Below, one piece after another: positions 13,559 through 25,126 of a DNA stretch of 64,000 nucleotides. Within the stretch, counting starts at the first letter, position 1. The number at the start of each line of letters is the position of its first letter. Where the stretch lies: assembly GCA_002189035.1 (NCBI GenBank), contig NEEC01000013.1:2108001-2172000 (forward strand), given 5' to 3'. This DNA comes from Utricularia gibba (lineage: Eukaryota; Streptophyta; Magnoliopsida; Lamiales; Lentibulariaceae). Position numbers and translations under genes: made by a program. Under the pieces are notes generated by a model. It did not search any database, had not been told where the DNA came from, and was given only the letters and a program-made list of their open reading frames with translations.

Positions 13559-15754
13559 TTGGTGAAACTTGTCCCTATAGCTTTTTATAATATTACTGTC
13601 AAAAGGCGAAACCAGGCAAAGAATGGAAGAAGCGACAATAAGGGGATAGCTGTGGTCGTTCCTGATGCCTTGACGAGGTAACTTTCCCCTCTTTTAACCC
13701 AATTTAGGGTTCTTGCTTTTTGTTGTGAATCACTCTCCATCCATTACAGTATGTTAAATATTTATTCGAAGTACACAGGGTTCATTTTTGTTAAAAGAGA
13801 TGTCTTTGTCACCATCCTACCCAAGTTCAGGAAATTTCTAAGTATTTAGGCGTAATCAGAAAACTTAGCTTTTACAAAGTTTGTATGAGTGAATGACTTT
13901 GAATGAACTTTTTAGATTACTAGACCAGTTTCAAATATATACAAAACCCCCCTTTTTTGTTTGTGTTTGCATATTCAGAAAATGAAGATTTTTTTTTCTT
14001 CTATCTCCTGGCATCAATGGGTAAGAGAATAAGGTTTGGCCAAGGACCTGAAGGTTCATACAAAGCAACTTCGTTGGATGGTGTTCTGAGTAGTATCTAT
14101 TAACTGATGAGTGCTTGGTCATGGGCTTGATTAAAATGGAGTATTATGATCTGGAGAACGATTGCTCTTAATCCACTCCATATCTGTACATAATCTCACT
14201 CTGAGATAACGTTGCCTGACATATAGGTTTAGCAGTTCTTCTTGATGACATTAGCTTCTGCTCATACAATTTAAAATTATTTGATTTGCAGCCTAGATAT
14301 ATTGTTCTGCTGTTGCAGCAACAGGCGAGGGCCTACAATCTGGAAGAGAAGGAGATGATACGCAAAAAATGCACACATTCATACTGCTGTTTATACTACG
14401 CATAGGTACTTCACCCTGGTATATACTACCTTTTTATATCAGGCATGCTTTTTAAATACGTTCCATGTTCAGTCATTTTTAACTAATTTTCGTACCAATT
14501 TAGTTACTTGCAGATGCATGAGGTGGTGCGGTACAGAATATATTGCATGAAGAAAAAGCTGAAGGATGAACTCGAGAGCAAGAACACCATTCGATATTAT
14601 GCATTCCCCAGCTGCAACAGGAGGTATTTTTGGAACGCAGTTACGATCATGTTTTATTTCCAGGTATACTGCCCCTGTTGCTCTCCGTTCAGTGTCACCA
14701 CTCGAAGATTATTTTCAGGTATACTGCCCTTGGTACTACAGAAGACTTGATAGATGGAGATGATAGTAAGAGAAGAAGATGCCAACCTGAAAACATGCTG
14801 GAAAGGATGTAGGTTTGTTCTTTCTTTGAGAACCAAGTAGCACGAGCATGTCTTCCTAGAATTTGGAATTCTAGGTTCGTATCGTTTTCTTTTTCTTTTT
14901 GGTGTACGTAGTTATTCTACCCTGGCTGAACATTGACTATGGAAAATTATGATTGATGAGATTATCAAGTCAGAAATATTTGATGTTGAAATTAACTTTT
15001 GGATTATAGCTAGTATGCCTGCAGGGAAAAAATCCTTGTGGAATCTTGTCAGTAGAATAAGCTTTCGATTGTTTGATTCGTCCGGATACATTTTTCACAT
15101 TAGTACTTTCTCATTTCAATTTTCGTGGTATGCTAACCGGTTTTTGCTTTGTTTTGAACTACCGAAGATGCTTAACTACAGGAACAACTCAAGCCACAAA
15201 GTAACTGATCAGCTTGCTAGAGTAAGGGGTTTGAAAGCTCCTTATTTAGGAAACCTTCAAGCTTGTGGTTTGAATCAACTCAAGATTTGATTTTGAATTG
15301 TGCTTGTTTTTTCCACTTAGCCTACCTTCATCAGAGTGACTATATTAAAGCGTATTATGCTGCATTACTAAAAATGCAGAGTGAACAACAAGAGGCAGTT
15401 ATAGCATGAAGAAAATCATGAAGTAGATGAAAATGAATGGGAAGGGTCTTCAAGTGCTACATTTTCTGGATCCTGTTAGTTAGTATCATTCCATGAATAG
15501 AGCTTAGCAGCAGTTCAGTTCCCTGAAAATTTCGAAAGAGGAGGTTTGATTATTGTCTGTGGCGGGTATCGGAACAAAAGTCAAGCTATGGACTAGCATC
15601 TCTAGCTTAGTGTTTGCCGTATTGTTTCTTTTGGTTGTTTGGTGGCTACTGAAACCTGTTTCCAGGCCAAACAACAAGACCCTTCAACTTGAATGTCGAG
15701 GCTGAAGCAGAAGCCTCGAAGGGTGAGGACGAGATAGACTGAGAAGAAGGCTGA
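13559..15754 (+). pseudogene. TFIIE-alpha (general transcription factor IIE large subunit) pseudogene, introns retained
   Basis: Successive plus-strand segments match plant TFIIE-alpha in order: 13559-13677 (LVKLVPIAFYN, then KNGRSDNKGIAVVVPDALTR before a GT donor); 14012-14095 (HQWVRE, stop, GLAKDLKVHTKQLRW, stop); 14316-14404 (GREGDDTQK, then the HSYCC block put out of frame by two missing bases); 14514-14640 (EVVRYRIYCMKKKLKDELES, then a damaged zinc-ribbon region); 14720-14812 (EDLIDGDDSKRRR); about 15181-15270 (DQLARVRGLKAPYLGNLQA with frame breaks); 15400-15475 (acidic, EVDENEWEGSSS); and 15681-15754 (NLNVEAEA, then EID, stop, EEG, where the family has EIDWEEG). The start codon is not found. 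Multiple stops and shifts make this a clear pseudogene; surviving introns show genomic duplication rather than retroposition. Confidence 0.85.
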
Positions 15755-17467
15755 ACCACCCTCTCGGTCCCTCGAACACAAATCCATCCAACAAAGGCCG
15801 ATCCAGTTCTACTCACCACTGCACGATGATCCACAGACAAACGATCACAACATAGACACCCCGAGTAGTCAATTTGGTGAGATTTTTTTTGTCAAACCAG
15901 TACACATTAACACATCATATTCTTGGATCCTTGGAGCTGCAACTGATCTATTTACTCCAAGCTGCACCTTATGAGCTAATGAGGAAATGTGTCCTGGCAG
16001 AGTCAGATATTATTACTGTGCTTATATTACAATGAGTAGATTATATCCTGGGAGCAGCCAGTTCCTTGCACATCTTCACAGGTAGATGGATATTAAATAC
16101 TCTCCAGAGCCAGCTACTTGAGCATTGCCCCTGTCCAGGGGCATTCAAGAATCATACCTCATGAGTATTAAAAGTTCCCCAGAGCCAGCTAATTCATCAT
16201 TGTCCCTGGTTCTGTCCCAGGCTCAGCACCATGATTCAAAATTATACAGCGTCAGTATTAAAGCTCCCCCAGAAACCAGCCAAATGTTATGTCATCTGAG
16301 AAGGAATTAGGTAGATGTATATCTTAATTTTTCAAGATTATTGCATGAATGGTCCAACGGTCCAGATACAATCAACCACTTGAAAAGGATCCTGTGGTCC
16401 AGATTCCTCTACTTACACCAGGTTAAAAAGAAAAGCTCAGCCCCAAGGGAGCTTTCCAATGCTTTTATACCGCTTTACTAACCCTTGTTGTCACCATTAA
16501 CTTATTATTACCATTAATTCCTTTTATGGGAAATTTGGAGTCTTATTGTAATCTAAGATAATGATGGAGTTAGAGTCCTACTTACAGTATTTTACATTAT
16601 ATGATTAAATAGAAGAGTTTCCTTAAACTTGTATGAATATTTTTCGTAAAATCGTGAAAATTAGATATTCAAAACGTACAATATCATAGTATGGTCGTAC
16701 CTATACGGAGAGGTCTCCCAAGGGTGGGATGCGCACGAGAGAGACCATGGGATATGTAATAACAACAACTAGGGTACGATGGTGCACGTTGTCCCCATGA
16801 CAACCTGACAGTGCGGGAGGGGGGCTTTCAATTCAATGGTTACCCCCCCTAGTGACAAGGCCAGTCAAGTAGATATGCTTCTTCCTTGTGGCAGATTGGG
16901 CCAGCCCAATTTATTCACCCTGGCCCACTACTAGGCCCACCCTGTCCCCACCATCATTAACCACGTGCGTCACCATTTAGTCACCGCCAGGTTAACTGTA
17001 ATTTTCGACTGTTTCATTGCTGAGAACCGAATAAATTAAATTAAATTAAATCATAATTGTACTTTTAAATAAATTCATTTAATTATGTTTTATTTAATAA
17101 TTTATAATTCTATTGATTGCGTCAATTAAATATTATCTTTATTTTCATTTTACACCCTGTGAATGTCACTTTCCTGCAGTAAATTTTGGCCCCATTTCAC
17201 TCTTCCTTTGTTTAAAGGGTTAAAAATGGTTAAGTACATGGCGTGGGGTGAAAAATCGGATGCCCCTCTGGCGTCCTTTCAGGTGTAATAACGAGGGATT
17301 AAATAATTTTATTTAAATTTTTATATTATATGGATTAAAAGTGGAAAGACAAGAAGGAACAAGATTGATTTATTTAGCAACTAGAGGGTTATGTGCACGG
17401 GGTACACAGAAAGGGGGCAGGCAACCTAGGAGGAAGTCTAGTCTAATCCGATCGATCGGACACATGT
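15755..17467. other. Intergenic between the TFIIE-alpha relic and XTH9-like gene
   Basis: Holds an imperfect tandem repeat (16091-16285), a near-palindrome with TGGGCC words (16895-16910) and an AT-rich stretch (17030-17150). No gene is recognised. Confidence 0.6.
16091..16285. repeat. Imperfect tandem repeat, three partial copies
   Basis: Units beginning TATTAAA at 16091, 16166 and 16256 each continue into a CTCCCCAGAGCCAGC-like block. The first two go on to CATTGTCCCTG-like and CAGG-containing blocks. Spacing is 75 and 90 nt; the third copy is short. Confidence 0.7.
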
Positions 17468-18744
17468 CTAGTGGCGGCGGCGCTCACACTCCGCCGGGGC
17501 GGCGGGGAAGCGAGCATTGTCGAAGCAGTAGTCATACACCATGTGGTTCGCCCTCACCCACACCAGCTGATGGCTCTGATGCACACTCAGCTCGGTCATT
17601 GCGGGCTCGTCCCACCAGTACCTCCGATCGCCGCCGCTGGTGCACCGCTTCATGTTGTCGGCGGAGGCCCAGACATCGGGGCATTCACAGGCGTCGATTT
17701 TGAAGTCCCTGTAAGAAGCAACGAAGGGCTGGTGGGACCAATCTGTCTTCACTCTTCCGCCTTGCGTCGCCCAGTCATCAGCGTTCCAGATCGAACTGTA
17801 AACCCCCATGGCTTGATCTTTTGGGAATGGGATCCCCTTGTGCTCTAAGTTGGAATGAACTCTCACCGGAGTTTCATCCACCATGAACCTGAAGCACAAA
17901 TCGGGAGCCCCGGGATCAGATCACAGACCTTGATTTCTGGATCTCAGAGAAAGAAGAGAGAAAGCTTACACGACTTGGCGTTGGTTCCAAAGAATCGAAT
18001 AGGAATGAAAATCCTTGGTGGGATCAAACCAAAGCTTCAATCTTTGCTCCCTGCTCCCAACTCCGTTCACATACACGTTGGTCTGAACAAGGTACGGCTC
18101 CCCTGTAGAGTTACCCAGAAACTCGAAATCGAACTCGTTGTGATTTGGGCCGTCGGACGACATCTGGGTAACAATCATTCAACGCACCCATCAGATAGCT
18201 GTAAAGCAAACCCGTGAACCAAGGGGGGAAAAAGTCACCTTTACCACTGTTACACAATTATTCTCCGTCGTTTCTCGTAGATTAAACAGAAGGAAACGCG
18301 AATACAGTCAAAAAAACATTGACTTTCACAGATTGAAACGCAAAGCTAGCATCTTCCAGCACAGTAAATGGTAAGCAACATGGGAAGAAACCGTACATAG
18401 AAAGCGGTGACGGTTCCAGCAGAATCACCCTCCACAAGCTTGATCCCCATCGACACTCTCCCATACAAATACTTGCTTTTTGATCCAAACCCAGCTCCTA
18501 AACCCCACAAAAAACGACAGATTCAGACACAAGGACGCAACCAGAGATGGCAAAGTAACAAAAAGCATTTACCAGAGGAGCTATCAAGCTTCATCTTCAC
18601 AACCTGGCCGTCGTGGACGAAGTGATCCGGAGCCCAACTAGGCTGAAAGAGCTGATCGAAGCTCACATTCGCCTTACTAGCAGAGCAGGAGCACAGCGCA
18701 GCGAACCCAGTTAACAGTAGCAGCGACAGATGCATTCTGGCCAT
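17468..18744 (-). CDS. XTH9: Xyloglucan endotransglucosylase/hydrolase, XTH9-like
   Basis: Four exons (18744-18573, 18497-18397, 18163-17970, 17888-17468) give 295 residues, close to Arabidopsis XTH9. A signal peptide (about residues 1-25) leads to GH16. The catalytic motif is NEFDFEFLG (residues 100-108, nucleophile E101, acid/base E105), followed by the N-glycosylation sequon NST that is typical next to this site. N in place of the usual D at the first position is also a feature of XTH9. The C-terminal XET domain carries conserved cysteines and [14 protein letters not shown]. The enzyme cuts and rejoins xyloglucan in the wall during expansion. A TATA box lies about 115 nt upstream, ACGT-core elements (GCCACGTAGG, GCCACGTCAG) near 18893-18932, and G-boxes near 19330 and 19440. 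Confidence 0.93.
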
Positions 18745-18856
18745 TGATGAGCAGAGCTTATCGAGGAAGATAAGCTTTTTTCCTCACGATAGACAGAGAG
18801 TCGGAGACAAATGTGTCCTCTTTAGGAGATGCAAAGGAGAAAGAGGCAGGGGCACT

Positions 18857-18866
18857 GTTTATATAG
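18857..18866 (-). promoter_or_regulatory. Probable TATA box of the XTH9-like gene
   Basis: Minus-strand CTATATAAAC about 113-122 nt upstream of the ATG; a strong match at a normal distance. Confidence 0.7.
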
Positions 18867-20363
18867 CCGGAAGAAAATCGGGACGCCATGCTGCCACGTA
18901 GGCTCTCTCTGATACATCTTTAATGCCACGTCAGATTCTGCCCCCGTGACAAATGTGACCTCCACCTACTTCTGTGTAGCTTCCTTTTTCTCATATTCAT
19001 CAAAATTATAAAATCCATTGGCATATTCATTTGGATAAGTTTGAAGTCCTATATTTTCCCACAATTTTTTATATTAACAAAAATACAAAAAATCGGGGTC
19101 CCACATTTCAAAAACCCCATAATTGGGGGTGCTCTCTGCAATTTCTGTATTTCTATTCCATACTTGTTTGATGCAACCAAATCTTTTTTAAATTAGTGAT
19201 AGGCTCCTCTCCTAATTCAAATTTACGAAACTTCGATAGCCGTTGGGGGAAAAAAGGACAGCTGGCTGGCTGCCTGGCTGCTTTCAAGGCGGAAAAGATA
19301 TTGGGGGAGCATCGGCCAATGGAGTTCGTCCACGTGGCTGGCAGATAAAAAAGCCTGGGAGGACAGCTGTCCTTGGAATAGGCTGTTTGCGTCATGAGTG
19401 TGGAGAGGACGGAGGGTGGGCCCCGCACCCCCTAACCAATCACGTGGCGCGTGTGTAGCCTTTTTCGGGGGTGGGGATTACTGTTCAATAATAGGGAGTG
19501 GATGATTAATTATAATTAATTTACTACTCCTCCTCTTCCTCCTTAATTGTGTATTAAATACTCATTTATCCGTACTCTCTCCCTTCTCACATTCTAAGTA
19601 AATTAAAAAAAGAAAAAAAAAAAGCAAAGGAGTGTTGGAGTGTGTGTGTCAGGGGCTTTGAGTGCAGTGATGGACGAAACATCTTTATGTAAAAGCAGAG
19701 ATGCAGATGCAGATGATGCCCTTCCCTTCCCTTCCCCAAATGCAAATTCAAATTCTGAATTTGATGTAGATTGGTGTGGGGCCCATTATTCTACTCAATG
19801 TACGGATGGGCTCGGCCCATATCGAATGGACGCCCAGGCCCAATGAGTCATTTCCCCGTCACATCTTGTGTTAATGGCTCATCCTCGTCATCCATCCCAA
19901 TGTCATCAAATAAAAATATTGAATTATATAATCGATTCCTAATTTGAATGATTCGATAGTAATTCCAAATCCTTTTTTTAAAAAAAATATTTTGTGATAT
20001 TTTCCATACAAAAACTTCAATTCAATAACGATGATTGAATGGTGTCATATTTTATATTTTAAAATGTTTAAAATTAATTCTATTAAAATTAAGAATAGAA
20101 TATATAGAGAGAATATACAAAAAATGTGAATTATATTGAAAAAAATTAGACTTAACCAATTACTAATGATTATAATCTATTATATATTTGAATATTTCAT
20201 ATTAATTTTCTCTAGTTTTTTTTAATAAATTAACTTATATTATTAATAATTTATAATTTAAAACAATTTAATTACGATCTAATCATCATTTTGATAATCC
20301 GGGGAGGGAGGGGGGAGCATGGCGTGGGTTCGGGTTCGCGACCGAGAAAACGGGATCCATTCG
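18867..20363. other. Intergenic: XTH9 promoter and 3' flank of the BTB/NPH3 gene
   Basis: ACGT-core boxes (about 18893-18932) and two CACGTG G-boxes (near 19330 and 19440) lie on the XTH9 side. 19900-20290 is AT-rich. No gene is recognised. Confidence 0.6.
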
Positions 20364-22508
20364 TCATTCAAAGCTGTTCATTTTCATGCTGTGCAGTTGG
20401 AGTTTCAGTTCATTGCAAATCTTTTCCAGGTGGGCGGCTCTCAACTCCATGCACTGCAGCTCCGCCCTCATCTTCTTGCTTTCGTTGTGGTTGTCAAGTT
20501 TTGCTGTCCGGAGCTGGATTTGCTGCAGTCCCAGATCGTCAATCTGCTGAAAACCAGTAGACAAGCTCTCCTCCGCCAAGCTGCTCAATGCTTCCCCGGA
20601 GAGCTGCTCCTGGCAGTAGTTCAGCCCTGAACAGATGTTTATCTTTTGCTCATTCGACAACCCGGAGTGTACCTGCGTAGAACCAGAATCTGTATAAGTT
20701 TTGCAGTCACAAAGCATCAGCATTAATGTCGTCATATCACCTGAAGATACAAGTTCACGGAGTCGTGTATTCGATCCAACGACTCTCGAGCTGGGTGGGG
20801 GACGGCCCTGATGAGATCTGCAAACAGTGAAGGCTCCAGGAAGGGATCAGGAGCTACTTCTACCAGGTACAGATCGATCAAGCTTGCAACTTTCTTCAGG
20901 CGATTCAATGGCAGAGTGCGGGCTTCTGTTGAGAGAAAGGATTGCAGCAATCTGGAAACAAGGTTCACATCATACGAGTAACTAGCACCGGGGGGTGAAG
21001 GAACAAGTAAACTGTCTAATGTAGCACGATCCAGCTCTGAACCGATGATGTGTTCCAGCTTGCTCCTGCACTTGTGGCTAGTTTTGAGGATTGATGCATC
21101 GCTCAACAGCCTGAATAAACTCTTGTATGGTAAAGACCTTACGTCCAACCAGTGAAGCATCTCCACAACGGCCTCCAGGGTCTTGATTTTTTCTTCTGTT
21201 GAGGTGTAAAAGGCTCGTGATTTTTGATAGTAGAAGAGAAAACGGCCGAGGATTCCATGGTCCATGCTTCTAGAGATCATCATCTTCACCAGTATCTGGA
21301 TCAGGTTCGTTTCAAGCAGGGTGAGATCTTCAAACCACCATGTCACCCGCAAAGAGACGTTCTTTGAGCTCTCTGTACATAGAGTGTCACAAGATGATCT
21401 GAATCCAGAGCTACTGGATGAAGAGAAAGATGAACAGGGGCTGGTTTCACAGGGAAGTGTAACTCTTGAGACGATAGAATCCAAGAAACTGTTGATGATA
21501 CCCGTTGAAGAAGCCATGGCTGCAAAATGCTGGCATTGCTTCAAAGCTGCAACAACCTCCGGCCAACTCCAGTCATGAATCTCCTCTGAAAGCCTCTCAG
21601 TTTTCTCAAATAGATTCTCACTTCCAGGAGCAGTTTCTTTCATCTCCAGAAAATGTGCAGCACACGAGAGGGAAGCAACGTTTGAAGGACTCATGTCTAC
21701 TTTTCCATTGCTGTAGCAGAACCGCAGGATTGCCTCAAAACACTCAGATCCTCCAGGAAAATCATTAAATATCACCTTGAACCGACCCTTGGCATCTTTT
21801 GCCCGGCCTAGCAATTTGCTTATTCGGGCTGAGTAAGAACATATGAGATTCTACAAGGAATGAAGTACCACAGTTAGAAACCAGAAAGCATTTGATGACT
21901 ATGAGAAAAAGCAAGCTTTTGTTGCACAAATTTGCATGAGGCCATGGCTGAAGACTCCCAGATGATAACAGAAGTTTTACTGCTAAGAAGAAATCAAAAC
22001 ATTTTCTACGTGGCTCATATAAACAACAAAGAATGACAAAACGCTAGAGCCCAGCAAGAGTATGTTAAGCAAAAGGAGCATAATCTCGTGTCCCTTTCGT
22101 GGTTTATGATCCCCAGAATCTTAAGATTTAATTCAGCAGAGTATAAAGGCATCAGCATTTAATATCAATATAAGCAACCAGCAGAAATTAATGATGAGAC
22201 CATTATGCACGGGAAGAATCTACACTTCCTGAAAATAATTTCATATGAACCAGAAGAAGAAACTACTTTCATTAACTTTTCATTCCCTAATGAAAAACCA
22301 ACTCTTGAAGTTCAAAAAATCAAGAAACAAAGCGGCATTATGCCCATAAAGCAAGCAAAAAAATAGGCAACTCTCAACAAGAGTAAGATATCTTATTCAT
22401 GGATTCCCACATGAAGAAAAGAACAAGTGTTATCTATATCACCTTGTTAACTGCGAAAATCTCTTCTCCATTGACGTCCACTTCAAGATCAAGAACACTA
22501 CTTTCCAT
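20364..22508 (-). CDS. BTB/POZ-NPH3 domain protein (At1g50280/At3g22104-like)
   Basis: Three exons (22508-22443, 21850-20741, 20672-20364) splice in phase 0 to 494 residues. The BTB domain occupies about residues 7-100 (VDVNGEEIFAVNK, SARISKLLGRAKDAKG, VIFNDFPGGSECFEAILRFC). The NPH3 domain follows (WSWPEVVAALKQCQHFA, then LDRIHDSVNLYLQVHSGLSN). The C-terminus is a coiled coil (about residues 440-490). NPH3/RPT2-like proteins are substrate adaptors of CUL3 ubiquitin ligases, often at the plasma membrane in phototropin or PIN-related signalling. This divergent subgroup has no established function, so the adaptor role is inferred. Intron 1 (592 nt) splits the BTB domain. Confidence 0.9.
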
Positions 22509-23622
22509 GATAAAGAAAACGAAACTTCGGATGAATCCCACCTCAAATCAGAAGGAATCTTGAACTGATCTCGGATTCTAAAGAGCGAATGGCGGAGAAA
22601 AAACCATATTTTGACAGAGTGGAAGAGGACAAATCCAGGTATTCAGAGTGCAACCCTCGTTTTCCATACCACAAAAGACATGCAAATCTACGTAGAAACG
22701 GTTGAGACGAGAAAGGTACCCATGAAGAGTTCGCAAACGGCGCTACAGACGAACCCAGGAAAAAAACAACGAATGAGGAAACTCTCCGACCCCAGAATTT
22801 GAAATCGATTAGCGAATGATTTATAAAAGGCTGTTCAATCGTTAAAAACATACATGAAAGAAACCATTTTTCCGCCGTCGAGTCACCATCTTTTTGTTCC
22901 TTTTTGAGCTGTTTGGTTGGACCACAAAGCATCCTTTGAGCAGCGGTACAGCGTAACATACAGGAGCTTTTTGCAAAGGTTCTCGATGAACAACTCTGTC
23001 GACAGGAAAGTATTAACAGTCATGTTAAATACAGTTATTCCTTTTGGCTTCAAGCACCACCCGCATCTTTAAAATCCCACATTCTCTTCTTTTATTTTAA
23101 ACAACTTCAACAATGCACAGGCATGCATTACACCTACTAAGCAACGTGGATCTTTTGGCAGGCTTTTTTGAATTAAAGTTTACTTTTTTGATTTATGGTT
23201 GTGGTTTCATTTCATATCCCAAGGCTCATTTCAAAGACTCTGGCTTTCACCAGTGTGTGTTGGAGCCAATATTCATTTTCGGATTTGGAATATGGTTCAA
23301 TTAATGGTGGCGTTTCGTCTGTGTTTCGAGTTAAATGTTGAGAAGCTTAGACCCCAGTAGTCTGGCTATCTGTTCGTGTTTGGTTCAATGCAATCAAACA
23401 GTAGAGGAAGAGGCGGATCCGCCAAAGTGAAGGATTTGTACACAAAATCGAATACGAACCATGAAAAGGAAGTGTAAAAGTTGGCTCAAAAGCAAGCTCA
23501 AGCTTTTAACGAAAGAAGCTTTTCCATTTCACAAACTCATCTCTTTATATTGCACCATTGTTCCTCCTGGTTTGCTCACATTGCTTGCTTGCTGCTTAAG
23601 AGTCACACATACTCAGGAAGGC
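22509..23622. other. Divergent intergenic region between the BTB/NPH3 and DUF1218 genes
   Basis: Serves two oppositely oriented genes. A minus-strand TATA-like word lies near 22828-22836. From 23461 an open frame joins the DUF1218 start codon without a stop. No other gene is seen. Confidence 0.55.
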
Positions 23623-24278
23623 ATGGTTAAGTTCACGGGCATTATAGCGTGTATGCTGATCGTTTTATTGGATGTAGTTGCAGGAATTCTCGCCATAAGA
23701 GCTGAAGGAGCTCAAAACGAGGTGATCAGTTCAATTCTCACCACCAACCCATGAACAAATGAGCCTGATCACCGTTATTTGTAATTTTCTTTGTAGGAGA
23801 AGCATCTGACTTTGTGGATATTCGAGTGCAAGGAGCCAAGCCACGATGCTTTCGTGCTCGCCGTAGCTGCAGCTACTCTTCTAGGAGTAGCCCACATCTT
23901 TGCCAATTTGCTTGGAGGGTGGAGTTCTTGCAGTCAAGAGGAACTTGAGAAAGCATCTAGTAGCAGGCAGTTATCAGTCATCTGCCTCGTCTTCACTTGG
24001 TATGCAAAATCACAGAAGTTTCTCCCTTCCCCATCAATCCAAAGAATGCCAACCCTCTTCCATCTCTGTTCCCAACTACCCATTGAAGGTGTTCTTGTGC
24101 GTGTGACAGGATTGTTCTTGCAATCAGCTTGGGCATGCTTGTGATGGGGATAACATCAAACCAGAAACCAGCAGCTTCTTGTGGCTTCATGCAACATCAT
24201 TATCTTTCAATCGGAGGAATTATGTGCATTGTCCATGGCTTTTTTGCTGTCGCTTACTGTGCCACTTCTCGTTCATAG
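23623..24278 (+). CDS. DUF1218 membrane protein, MODIFYING WALL LIGNIN (MWL)-type
   Basis: Three exons (23623-23721, 23797-23999, 24110-24278) give 156 residues, the family's usual length. The start MVKFTGIIACMLIVLLDVVA gives the first of four predicted membrane segments. Conserved features are ILAIRAEGAQNE, LWIFECKEPSHDAFVLAVAA, a Cys pair in the first loop region, and SCGFMQHHYLSIGGIMCIVH near the end. Relatives (MWL-1/MWL-2 in Arabidopsis) affect lignin content; the biochemical activity is unknown. An in-frame ATG at 23461 would add 54 residues with an extra hydrophobic stretch; I prefer the start matching the family. Confidence 0.85.
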
Positions 24279-24657
24279 ACCCAGCAAACCAGAAGAAGGA
24301 AGAGCTTCATCTGTGTGTGTGTTTTGAATGTGGGTTTTGGTAATTAGATTAATTATGATACATATATGAACAGTAAAATTGTTTAAGAGTGCATTCATTA
24401 TCATTTCCGATGGAGCTGGTATCCTCTTCCGATTAACCAAGCCGTCCGCCGGGAGATTTGATCAGAAGCTTGATGTTGTTCATCTCTGATTCCAAATTTC
24501 CGAAGCGAAACCTTGAAACCTGTCTGCTGCGCATTTCATCAGGTGGGATGGGCGGAGCTCGATCGGGGCATTCTACACCTCCCATATCGGGCACCCTACC
24601 AGCAGAAGCCATGTCGCTGGAATCCTCACAACCAAATGTAAGCATATGGTTTACACA
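24279..24657. other. Intergenic 3' of the DUF1218 gene
   Basis: A minus-strand open frame (24645-24433) with no recognised domain lies here; its status is unclear. No other signal is seen. Confidence 0.4.
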
Positions 24658-24963
24658 ATAACGGCTTCATAATCACCACGTTCATCAATGTTTGTTCGGA
24701 CATCGAAGAAATCGAGTATGCACGCCACCTGTTCGACGGATTTCCTGACAAGTACGTCTATGGGATGGGTCAGTCGTTTTAACCGCATTCAAGGATGCAT
24801 TGCTGTGTTCAAAGCTTGTGGTGGCTTCATGGCTGTTGATCGTGGTAGAGGCATCCTTTGGACATGGTTTTGCAGAAGAATTGTTTGTGCAAAATGGGGT
24901 CTTGTTTTCAACAGGATGAGGACCAGAGATGTTGTTTCATGGACGTCAATCATCCCTCATTAG
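24658..24963 (+). pseudogene. Pentatricopeptide-repeat (PPR) gene fragment
   Basis: Across more than one frame, the plus strand keeps PPR-like phrases: ITTFINVCSDIEEIEYARHL then FDGFPDKYVYG; ACGGFMAVDRG; and GLVFNRMRTRDVVSWTSII, a classic PLS-type repeat end. No start codon, no full repeat array and frame changes mark it as a relic of about 300 nt. PPR proteins bind organellar RNA. No parent copy is present in the window. Confidence 0.7.
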
Positions 24964-25126
24964 GATCAGAACTCGCAGCACTGGATCAGGAGGGAGATAA
25001 GGTTCGTCGCCAATTCTCATCAGGGCTAAAGTCTAAAAATGTGTACTTTCGTTTTGAGTGCGAGGTCACAAGATACTGGACAAATTCAAGCTACGACATG
25101 AATGACTTGCTCCCTGCCATGAAGAG

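Noticed and set aside
18130-18165. NEFDFEFLG instead of DEIDFEFLG in the XTH, as a possible active-site mutation
   Set aside because: XTH9-type enzymes normally have this form; the catalytic acids are present.
17341-18217. Plus-strand frames of 120-125 codons over the XTH gene
   Set aside because: Antisense to the XTH exons; the minus-strand gene is certain.
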